Below are positions 43,800-51,602 of a DNA stretch of 64,000 bases, in pieces. The notes below the pieces were generated by a model. The model saw nothing but the letters and a program-made list of their open reading frames with translations. It did no database searches and was not told the DNA's origin. Origin of the DNA: Streptomyces griseocarneus (lineage in GTDB: Bacteria > Actinomycetota > Actinomycetes > Streptomycetales > Streptomycetaceae); assembly GCF_014655595.1 (NCBI RefSeq), contig NZ_BNBL01000005.1, forward strand, positions 310,001 through 374,000. The letters run 5' to 3'. The position numbers and the translations under genes were made by a program. Numbering within the stretch: the stretch's first letter is position 1; the number at the start of each line of letters is the position of its first letter.

Positions 43800-44124
43800 G
43801 TGTTTTCTGACCAGAACTCTCGTCAACGGGGCCAGTCATTCGATGGCCCCGGCGTTTGCGGCCGGGATGTCGGCGAGGGCGGTCAGTGGATCGTGATCGG
43901 AACCGCCGGGAGGCGGGAGGGGAGGATGCACTGCCGGGCGGCGGTACGGACGGGAACGGGCCGGCCTCGTCTGCGACGTCGATGCCGAGGTCGCGAGCCA
44001 CCCCAGCCAGTCCCTCAGCGCATCCCTGCCCCAGTGCCCGTACCCCCCTGCCACTGACGCAAGTCCCCTCCGTCACTTTCGTAAGAGGAGCGGTACGGCC
44101 GCACTTGTGGCCCACAATGCCGTC
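43800..44124. other. Intergenic region between tRNA terminator and NACHT gene
   Basis: About 325 bp. I find no integrase or attachment-site repeat of the tRNA 3' end, so no evidence for a tRNA-integrated element. AAGAGGAG at 44084-44091 is too far from the chosen start to act as a standard ribosome-binding site. Confidence 0.5.
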
Positions 44125-47040
44125 ATGGCAGATGAGTTGCGCTCCCACAACGTCATGCGGGGCACGGCGGAGTACGTGCTGCAGATCGGGTACGTCCACG
44201 GAGACGTCACGGTGCATCTGCCGCCCGCGGCCGATCCCGTGGAACGCGCCGCGTGGGCCTTGGCGCGCAGCATCCGCACGCAGTGGTCGGCGGAGCTGAA
44301 CGCCTGGGACCTGGCCTCGGCCGAGCCTCTGGCGGTGCGCTGGCGGGCGGATTGGCCCGAGTTACGGGGCGGCGGCGGGCCCGGCGGGCAGATGGCGAGG
44401 ATGGCGGACGTCTTCCTCGGGCTGGGGCACCGTCGTCTGGTGGTGCTGGGCGGCCCGGGCGCGGGCAAGTCGACGCTGGCGGTGCTGCTGACCCTGGAGC
44501 TGGCGGAACGCTGCCTGACGGCGCGGCGCGCTCCGCGCGACGGAGGAGGCGACGTAGGAGGCGGCGAGGTGCGGCCGCCCGTGCCCGTCGTGCTGACGCT
44601 GGAGTCGTGGGATCCGTCGCGGGAGCACTTTCGCGGCTGGCTGGCGCGGCGGATAGCCGAGGACCATCCGGGCCTGCCGCGCGTCGACGGCGGCCACCCA
44701 GCGGCGCGGCTGGTCCAGGACGGGCTGGTCCTCCCCGTGCTCGACGGGCTCGACGAGCTTCCCGCGCACCGGCGTTCCCTGGTGGTCCGTGAGATCGACC
44801 GGGCCCTGGGGGAGAAGGACGCGGTCGTCCTCACGTCCCGCACGCGGGAGTACCGCGCGGCAGAGGAGGCGGGGGCCGCCATCGCACGGGCCGCGGTGAT
44901 CGAGGCCCAGCCGGTCGGCCTGGGGGACGCGACCGCCTATCTGCTGCGGTCGGCGGCGCCACAGGTACGCCGGAGCTGGAAGCTGATGCTCGACGCCGTG
45001 GACCGGGAGCCCGAGGGGCCCGTCGCGCAGGCCCTGACCAGTCCGCTGATGATCTGGCTGGCCCGCCGAGGCTTTCAGGCACCGCCCGCCGACCCGCTGG
45101 ACCTGGTGCGCCGGCCGTTCCCCTCGCGGGAGGCGGTCGAGAAGTACCTGCTCGACCTGATCATTCCGGCGGTGTTCACCCGGCAGCCCCACTCCCCGGA
45201 CCGGTTGCACGCGCCGAACCAGTGGAACCCGGGGCGCTCGCGGCACTGGCTCGCCCATCTCGCCCGCCACCTCACCGGCCGCCGCACCACGGAGTTCGCC
45301 TGGTGGGACCTGCACCGCACCGCCCTGGTGCGCGTCATGCTGCTGCCCGCGCTGGCCCTGGTGTGCCTCGCCCTGTCCCAGGTCGCCGCGGTCACCCGCG
45401 ACTGGTTCGTCTCCTCGCAGGCAGGGGATCCCATGGCCGGCTGGGGGCTGGAGCTGGCGCTGACCAACGGCCTGGTCCACGCCATGGCCGTCTGGATCGC
45501 GGTGGACATGTGGTTCGGGTTCCGGCTGGGGCGACCCCGCCGACGCGCCAATCCGTTCCGCATCGGCGCCGCCCTGCGCTCGGCGGGCCGGGCCGCTTCC
45601 CTCGGGCGGGGTCTGAAGGCGTCGGCGGTGGTCGCTCTGCCCGCCGGACTGTTCACCGCCATGGTCGTGGGGGCGCACGACGCCCGCCCGTACGTGGTGA
45701 TGGTCGTCTGCAGCACCGTGCTGGCTCCGCTGGTCATGGTGACGATCGCCGCCCCCTCGGACACCGAGGACGCGAGCACGCCCGACGAGGTGCTGGGCAG
45801 CGAGCGCACGGCCGCCTGGCTCTCCGTGGGCACCGTGGCCGTGCTGATCGGCGTCGGGCAGGGGGCGTTCGGCTGGTACGTCTACGAAACCGTCGGCGCG
45901 GCCCTGGCGCGGGGCGTCACCGCCTGGTTCGGGGCTGCCGCGATGCTCCTGCTGATGAGTCTGTGGAGCCGCTGGCTGCTGGCCAAGGGGTGTCTGGCGA
46001 TCGCGGGGCGGGTGCCCTGGTCGCTGATGGAGTTCCTGCGCGACGCGCATCACGGCGGGTTGCTGCAGCGCAGCGGCGGCGTCTACCGGTTCCGCCATCT
46101 GCGGCTCCAGGAGCACCTGGCCGGCACCGAGCGGGACGACGCCCCTGCGGCCCTGCCGTATCCGCGGGATGCCCTGCCGTATCCGCACGATGCCCGGCCT
46201 TCTCCGTACCTCCGGCCTCCCGAGTCCGCCTCGGCTTCCGCGCCCCTTCCCCGGTTCCGTGACGCGCTGGCCGAATTCGAGAGGTCCCCCCTGGGGTCGC
46301 TCAAGGGCTGGACCGTCCGCCACGACACGCACGGATTCAGCGCCGAGGGCAGGAGTCGCCGGCTCTCCCTCGCCCACTGGCCGGTGATTCTCTTCCTCGC
46401 GGTCATGGTCTTCATCCGTTCGGGCGTGCAGGGCAACTGGCTGGTGGCCGCCGGAGCGTCCCTGGCCATGTGCGGCTTCGGGGTGCTGATCATGCTGGTC
46501 CACTGGCTCCTGCCGCCCCAGGCGCAGGCGCTGCGCCTGACCCCGGCGCACATCGAGTTCAGGATGGGGCGCCACCGCGGCCGGCTGGCCTGGGCGGACG
46601 TGCAATCCGTCGCCGTACGCAAACTCATCCACCGCAAGCGCGACACCAAGGTGTACGCCCTGCACGTGCTGCCCCGGCCCGGCGCGCCCGCGCCCGCGCG
46701 GTACTTCCGCGGCGCCGACGGGTGGTTCTTCGTCCTCCCCCTGTCGACGAGGGCCACCGTCCCGGTGGACGTCGCCGCAGCCCTGCGGAACTTCGCCGGG
46801 TCCCGCTGGCAGGAGCCCCCGGACTTCCGCGTGCCGCACGCAGGCCAGGGCACCGTCCATATCCACAACGAGGTATCTGGACAGGCACGTACGGAGGAAG
46901 TGATCCAGGCGGGGCACGTGCACGGCGACGTCACGTTCGGGCGGCCGGGAGGCCCGCACGGCACGGGACCGGACGCCGGCCGGGACGGCCGGGCCGGTCA
47001 GGAGCCGCCGTGGCGGCCGCCGGGAGGGCGACAGCCGTGA
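44125..47040 (+). CDS. Membrane NACHT-type NTPase with RHIM-like motifs at both ends
   Basis: A 971-residue protein from ATG 44125 (GTG 44107 is an alternative; neither has a clear ribosome-binding site). Residues 18-30 carry VLQIGYVHGDVTV, a RHIM-like motif. The NACHT domain has Walker A GGPGAGKST (109-117), Walker B LPVLDGLDEL (203-212) and the sensor-like VVLTSRTREYR. Six or so membrane helices (about 385-625) follow, then two more near 755-800 and a PH-like domain (LTPAHIEFRMGRHRGRLAWADV). A second copy of the motif, VIQAGHVHGDVTF, lies at 926-938. Bacterial NACHT proteins act in phage defence or signalling; here the role is inferred. Confidence 0.82.
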   Translation: MADELRSHNVMRGTAEYVLQIGYVHGDVTVHLPPAADPVERAAWALARSIRTQWSAELNAWDLASAEPLAVRWRADWPELRGGGGPGGQMARMADVFLGLGHRRLVVLGGPGAGKSTLAVLLTLELAERCLTARRAPRDGGGDVGGGEVRPPVPVVLTLESWDPSREHFRGWLARRIAEDHPGLPRVDGGHPAARLVQDGLVLPVLDGLDELPAHRRSLVVREIDRALGEKDAVVLTSRTREYRAAEEAGAAIARAAVIEAQPVGLGDATAYLLRSAAPQVRRSWKLMLDAVDREPEGPVAQALTSPLMIWLARRGFQAPPADPLDLVRRPFPSREAVEKYLLDLIIPAVFTRQPHSPDRLHAPNQWNPGRSRHWLAHLARHLTGRRTTEFAWWDLHRTALVRVMLLPALALVCLALSQVAAVTRDWFVSSQAGDPMAGWGLELALTNGLVHAMAVWIAVDMWFGFRLGRPRRRANPFRIGAALRSAGRAASLGRGLKASAVVALPAGLFTAMVVGAHDARPYVVMVVCSTVLAPLVMVTIAAPSDTEDASTPDEVLGSERTAAWLSVGTVAVLIGVGQGAFGWYVYETVGAALARGVTAWFGAAAMLLLMSLWSRWLLAKGCLAIAGRVPWSLMEFLRDAHHGGLLQRSGGVYRFRHLRLQEHLAGTERDDAPAALPYPRDALPYPHDARPSPYLRPPESASASAPLPRFRDALAEFERSPLGSLKGWTVRHDTHGFSAEGRSRRLSLAHWPVILFLAVMVFIRSGVQGNWLVAAGASLAMCGFGVLIMLVHWLLPPQAQALRLTPAHIEFRMGRHRGRLAWADVQSVAVRKLIHRKRDTKVYALHVLPRPGAPAPARYFRGADGWFFVLPLSTRATVPVDVAAALRNFAGSRWQEPPDFRVPHAGQGTVHIHNEVSGQARTEEVIQAGHVHGDVTFGRPGGPHGTGPDAGRDGRAGQEPPWRPPGGRQP

Positions 47041-47208
47041 ACGTTTGACTCAGGGGGATTGACCGGCGCTCGTCCGGGCACGCGCGTGGCTGATCAACAC
47101 GTCAGGAATAAATTATGGCAAACCGCTCATAAGTGAGGAATATCCACCGCCGCCTGACGCAGCCACCCGCACCGGCCGACCCGCCGCACGACCCCCTGGC
47201 AGGAGAGC

Positions 47209-48828
47209 ATGAGCGCCGATCGCAAAAGAAAGCCGAAGACGCCGAAGACGCCGAAGGTGCCGAGGACGTCCCCGACCGGGCGTACGGCGCCGCAGCGCGG
47301 CGGCAGCTCGGCCACGGACCGGATGCTCCGCACCCTGCTGCGGCGCCGCAAGACGCCACTGACCATCGACGACGTCACGGTCACGGACCGCCCCGAAGTG
47401 CACCGCGCGGTGTCCGCCGCCGCGCTGGGCAACATGATGGAGTGGTTCGACTTCGGCGTGTACGCCTACATGGCGGCCACCCTGGGCAAGGTCTTCTTCC
47501 CCTCCAGCTCCCCCGGCGCACAGGTGATCTCCGCCTTCGCCACCTTCGCCGCCGCCTTCCTCGTACGCCCCCTCGGCGGCCTGGTCTTCGGCCCCCTCGG
47601 TGACCGGATCGGGCGTCAGAAGGTCCTCGCCGCCACCATGATCATGATGGCGGTCAGCACCTTCGCCGTCGGCTTCCTCCCCAGCTACGCGACGGCCGGC
47701 TTCGGCGCGCCCGTGCTGCTCCTCGTCTGCCGGCTGGTCCAGGGCTTCTCCACCGGCGGCGAGTACGCCGGGGCCACCACGTACATCGCCGAATACGCGC
47801 CCGACAAGCGCCGCGGCTTCCTCGGCAGTTGGCTCGACTTCGGCACGTTCGTCGGCTACGCGCTCGGTTCGGGTCTGGTCACGGTGCTCACCGCGGCCCT
47901 GGGCACCGACGGCATGACGGACTGGGGATGGCGCCTGCCGTTCCTCGTGGCAGGCCCGCTGGGCCTGATCGGCCTGTACATGCGGATGCGCCTGGAGGAG
48001 ACGCCGGCCTTCCGCGCGGAGGCGGAGGCCGCCGCCGAGGCCGACGCCCGACTGGCGAACGCCGAGGAGGCGCGCCAGTCCGGGCACGGGCGACTGAAGG
48101 AGATCTTCACCAAGCACTGGCACGCGGTACTCATCTGCATGGGCCTGGTGGTGGTCTACAACGTCACCAGCTATCTCGTGACGTCCTATCTGCCGACGTA
48201 CATGACCGAAACCCTCGGCGAGGACCCCACCACGGCACAGTTGCTGATCCTCGGCACCATGATCCTCGTGGCCCTGACCATCACCACCGTGGGCCGCACC
48301 TCCGACCTCTGGGGGCGCCGTCCCGTCTTCATGGCGGGAAGCGCCGCCCTGGTGGCCCTCGCCGCCCCGGCGATGCTGCTGATCCGGGCCGGCGGCGCCC
48401 TGCTCCCGGCCTTCGGCTGCCTCATCCTCGGCCTGCTGCTGGTGTGCTTCGCCGGCACCGCCGCCGCGACCCTGCCCGCCCTCTTCCCGACCCGCCTGCG
48501 GTACGGGGCGCTGTCCGTCTCGTACAACATCTCCGTCTCGCTCTTCGGCGGCACGACCCCGCTGGCCGTCTCGGCGCTGCTCGAGGCGACCCACGACGAG
48601 ATGATCCCCGCGTACTACCTGATGGCCGCCGGCGTGATCGGGGTCGTCTCCGCCTTCTTCCTCCACGAGACCGCGGGCAAGCCCCTGCGCGGCTCGGGCC
48701 CGATGGTGGAGACCCCGGAGCAGGCCCGGCGCCTGGTCGCCCACAGCCGGACGGAAGCGGGCCGCCGTGCGCGGCACATCTGGACGCACCTGCGACACCC
48801 GGGGCACCGGCACCACGACGAGTCGTAG
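47209..48828 (+). CDS. ProP-type MFS metabolite:H+ symporter
   Basis: A 539-residue transporter with a basic N-terminal extension (residues 1-60, KPKTPKTPKVPR repeats) and 12 membrane helices. The start of the core, SAAALGNMMEWFDFGVYAYMAATLG, and the loop LGDRIGRQKVL are signatures of the metabolite:H+ symporter family that includes proline/betaine carrier ProP and citrate or alpha-ketoglutarate carriers. ATG 47209 has AGGAGA upstream. It may import an osmoprotectant or organic acid; the substrate is not shown by the sequence. Confidence 0.9.
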   Translation: MSADRKRKPKTPKTPKVPRTSPTGRTAPQRGGSSATDRMLRTLLRRRKTPLTIDDVTVTDRPEVHRAVSAAALGNMMEWFDFGVYAYMAATLGKVFFPSSSPGAQVISAFATFAAAFLVRPLGGLVFGPLGDRIGRQKVLAATMIMMAVSTFAVGFLPSYATAGFGAPVLLLVCRLVQGFSTGGEYAGATTYIAEYAPDKRRGFLGSWLDFGTFVGYALGSGLVTVLTAALGTDGMTDWGWRLPFLVAGPLGLIGLYMRMRLEETPAFRAEAEAAAEADARLANAEEARQSGHGRLKEIFTKHWHAVLICMGLVVVYNVTSYLVTSYLPTYMTETLGEDPTTAQLLILGTMILVALTITTVGRTSDLWGRRPVFMAGSAALVALAAPAMLLIRAGGALLPAFGCLILGLLLVCFAGTAAATLPALFPTRLRYGALSVSYNISVSLFGGTTPLAVSALLEATHDEMIPAYYLMAAGVIGVVSAFFLHETAGKPLRGSGPMVETPEQARRLVAHSRTEAGRRARHIWTHLRHPGHRHHDES

Positions 48829-48917
48829 GCCCGCCCCGTGCGGGAGCCGACGGAGGGGAACACGCGCCGCCGGGGCACCGATTTCTGTTGTGGCCCGGCG
48901 TGGCGCAGGATGGGGCC

Positions 48918-49448
48918 ATGACCGAGATCCACACCCCCCGCCTCCTCCTGCGCCGCTGGCACGACGACGACCTCGCCCCCCTGGCGGACATCAACGCGGA
49001 CCCGCGGGTCATGCAGTGGATCGGCGACGGCTCGACCCTCGACCTGGACCAGACGGCCGAGGCCATCGAGCGGTGGGAGGAGGAGTGGGACGACGAGGGC
49101 TTCGGCATCTTCGCCGTCGAGCTCCTCGCCTCGGGCGAGCTGGCCGGCCTCGTGGGGCTGACCGTCCCCACGTACCTGCCCGAGGTGCTGCCCGCCGTGG
49201 AGATCTGCTGGCGGCTCGGCCAGTCGTTCTGGGGCCAGGGCTACGCCTCCGAAGCCGCCCAGGCCACGCTGGAGTTCGCACTCCAGGACCGCGGGCTCGA
49301 CCGCGTCATCGCCATCGACCGGATGGGCAACGAGGCCTCCGAGAACGTGATCCGCAAGCTCGGCATGGAACCCGAGCGCGAGACGACCCACCCCGAGTAC
49401 GGCTTTGCGCTGCAGGTCCACGCCATCGACCTGACCGAGTACGTCTGA
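48918..49448 (+). CDS. GNAT acetyltransferase (RimJ/RimL type)
   Basis: A 176-residue protein from ATG 48918. TPRLLLRRWHDDDLAPLADINADPRVMQWIGDG is the usual start, and FWGQGYASEAAQATLEFAL the acetyl-CoA loop. Related to the protein at 50939-51481 over its whole length (both contain LPEVLPAVE and FGIFAVE or FGLFAVE), so the two are paralogues that flank the TPR gene. Substrate unknown; relatives acetylate ribosomal-protein N-termini or drugs. Confidence 0.88.
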   Translation: MTEIHTPRLLLRRWHDDDLAPLADINADPRVMQWIGDGSTLDLDQTAEAIERWEEEWDDEGFGIFAVELLASGELAGLVGLTVPTYLPEVLPAVEICWRLGQSFWGQGYASEAAQATLEFALQDRGLDRVIAIDRMGNEASENVIRKLGMEPERETTHPEYGFALQVHAIDLTEYV

Positions 49449-49533
49449 GCCGACCGGCCCCACCTTGCGCATCCGGACCCGCACCACCGGGCAGGGATGT
49501 ACTGCCGCAGGCGGCGGGACGAGAGGAACCGGG

Positions 49534-50955
49534 GTGGAAAAGGATCGGCACGCACAGGCGATGACGGGCACCGGCGCCGAGGCGGTGCGGCACTACGAGA
49601 ACGCGCTGGAGTGCCTGCTGTACTTCCGCGAAGAGGTGAACGCGGAAGCGGAGGCGGCCGTCGCCGCCTCCCCCCGCTCCGTCATGGGAAACGTCTTCAC
49701 GGCGTATCTCGGCCTGCTGGGCACAGAGGAGAAGGACGCGGCCGCGGCCCGCAGGCGGTTCGGGGAATTCCGCCGGAGCGTGCACATGCCGGAGGTCACG
49801 CCCCGGGAGCGGATGCACATCGAGGCCGCCTCCGCCTGGCTGCACGGCGACATCCACGGCGCCGGTCGTCTGCTCGGCGAGATCAGCGTGTCGTATCCGC
49901 GCGACGCGCTCGCCCTGGCGGTGGGGCACCAGATCGATTTCTTCACCGGCAACGCCGTGCTGCTGCGCGACCGCATCGGCGGGGCGCTGTCCGCCTGGGA
50001 CACGGACGATCCGCACTACGGCTTCCTGCTCGGCATGTACGGGTTCGGCCTGGAGGAAGCGGGCCACTACCGCCAGTCGGAGCAGGTGGCCCTGGAGGCG
50101 GTGGAACGCGACCCCCGCGACGTATGGGGCATTCACGCGGTCGTGCACGCCTACGAGATGCAGGGTCGGTTCGCCGACGGCATCCGCTACCTGGACGACC
50201 GCGCGGGCGACTGGGCGGACGGCAACTACCTCAACGTCCACAACTGGTGGCACTACGCCCTCTACGCCCTGGAGGCGGGACGCACCGACCGGGTGCTCGA
50301 CGTCTACGACGCCGGCCTGCACCACGAGGGCTCGGCCGGCGTCGCGATGGAACTACTGGACGCGGCCTCGCTGCTGTGGCGGCTGTACCTGGCCGGTGCC
50401 GACACCGGTGACCGCTGGGCCGCCCTGGCCGACGCCTGGGCGAGCCGGAAGGACGGCCCCTACTACGCCTTCAACGACGCCCACGCCGTCATGGCCTACG
50501 TCGGAGCGGACCGCCTCTCCGACGCCGACGCTCTCATCCGCGACCGCGAGGCCTGGGTCCGCACCGCGGACCCGCGGGTGTCCAACGCCTCGATGACCGC
50601 CGAGGTCGGGCTGCCGGTGTGCCGGGCGCTCGTCGCGTACGGGCGGCGACGGTACGACGAGGCGGTCGACCTGCTGCTCCCGCTCCGCCACCGTCTGCAG
50701 ACGTTCGGCGGCAGCCACGCCCAACGGGACGCCGTACAGAAGACCTTGGTGGAGGCGGCGCTCCACGCGGGGCGCCGGGACCTGGCGCGCACGCTGCTGA
50801 GCGAGCGGATCAACCTGCGCCCGCTGTGCCCGTACAACTGGGGCGCCCAGGCCCGGCTCGCGGATCAGCTCGGCGACCCGGCCCGGGCGGCCGCCGGCCG
50901 CCGCCGCGCCGCCGAGCAGAGGGCGGCGGCGCCCGCCATCAACGAGTGGTTGTGA
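49534..50955 (+). CDS. TTC38-like tetratricopeptide repeat protein
   Basis: A 473-residue helical protein from GTG 49534 with GAGAGGAACC upstream. It contains helix pairs such as HYENALECLLYFREEVNAEA, YGFLLGMYGFGLEEAGHYRQSEQVALEAVERDP and IHAVVHAYEMQGRFADGIRYL, and a conserved core NVHNWWHYALYALEAGRTD. This core and length match the TTC38-type TPR family, whose function is unknown. It is cytoplasmic. Its 3' end overlaps the convergent acetyltransferase gene by 17 bp. Confidence 0.83.
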   Translation: MEKDRHAQAMTGTGAEAVRHYENALECLLYFREEVNAEAEAAVAASPRSVMGNVFTAYLGLLGTEEKDAAAARRRFGEFRRSVHMPEVTPRERMHIEAASAWLHGDIHGAGRLLGEISVSYPRDALALAVGHQIDFFTGNAVLLRDRIGGALSAWDTDDPHYGFLLGMYGFGLEEAGHYRQSEQVALEAVERDPRDVWGIHAVVHAYEMQGRFADGIRYLDDRAGDWADGNYLNVHNWWHYALYALEAGRTDRVLDVYDAGLHHEGSAGVAMELLDAASLLWRLYLAGADTGDRWAALADAWASRKDGPYYAFNDAHAVMAYVGADRLSDADALIRDREAWVRTADPRVSNASMTAEVGLPVCRALVAYGRRRYDEAVDLLLPLRHRLQTFGGSHAQRDAVQKTLVEAALHAGRRDLARTLLSERINLRPLCPYNWGAQARLADQLGDPARAAAGRRRAAEQRAAAPAINEWL

Positions 50956-51481
50956 CGTACTGGTCCGACGACAACTCGAACACCCGTACTCGCCGACCGC
51001 AGGTGGGATTGACGGTCTCGCGGACCGGATGCATCCCAAGCTTGGTCGTGATCCGTTCGGAGGCGTCGTTGCCCACTTGAATGATGCTGACGATCCGCTC
51101 CAGCCCTCGCTCTTCGAACGCGAACCGTACAGCGGCCGCAGCGGCCTCGGTGGCCAAGCCCTGCCCCCAGTGGGAACGTCCCAGCCGCCAGCCGACCTCA
51201 ACCGCCGGCAGTACCTCCGGCAAGAAGTCGGGCACCGAAAGGCCGGTGAACCCAGCCAGCTCGCCAGTGGACCGGATCTCCACGGCGAACAGGCCGAAGC
51301 CCTGTGACTCCCACTCGCTCTCCCATGCCCGGACCCCGCCGCGAGTCTGCTGTTCGTCACGGACGCTGCCGTCACGGATCCACCGCATGACCTCGGGGTC
51401 GGCATTGACGGCAGCCATGGGCGCAACGTCTTCCTCGCGCCAGCGACGCAGGATCAAACGGGGAGTCTCAAGCGTGACCAT
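50939..51481 (-). CDS. GNAT acetyltransferase (RimJ/RimL type), paralogue
   Basis: A 180-residue protein from ATG 51481. TPRLILRRWREEDVAPMAAV and the acetyl-CoA loop HWGQGLATEAAAAAV are clear. It is a paralogue of the gene at 48918, but the C-terminal residues differ (GRRVRVFELSSDQYVTT). It is divergent from the SARP regulator at 51603 with about 120 bp between, so both promoters lie there. Substrate unknown. Confidence 0.87.
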   Translation of the reverse strand: MVTLETPRLILRRWREEDVAPMAAVNADPEVMRWIRDGSVRDEQQTRGGVRAWESEWESQGFGLFAVEIRSTGELAGFTGLSVPDFLPEVLPAVEVGWRLGRSHWGQGLATEAAAAAVRFAFEERGLERIVSIIQVGNDASERITTKLGMHPVRETVNPTCGRRVRVFELSSDQYVTTTR

Positions 51482-51602
51482 CCAATCATTCTGGATCACA
51501 AATGGGCTCTCCGTCGTCGTCACCAGGCCCTTCCGATACACGCCCCAGCGGGTCGGCGGTGCCCCGGAGCTCCGGCATCCTGGTTCTTTCTTACTAGGAG
51601 GC

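Noticed and set aside
43690-44124. tRNA-integrated genomic island next to the NACHT gene
   Set aside because: No integrase and no repeat of the tRNA 3' end was found downstream in the window, so the tRNA cannot be claimed as an attachment site.
44362-46959. A long open frame antisense to the NACHT gene
   Set aside because: No recognisable domain, extreme Arg/Gly/Gln/His content; the plus strand has Walker motifs, membrane helices and a sensible start and end.
47113-48816. A long open frame antisense to the ProP-type transporter
   Set aside because: Gly/Asp/Glu/His-rich shadow of a membrane protein gene with clear MFS motifs on the plus strand.
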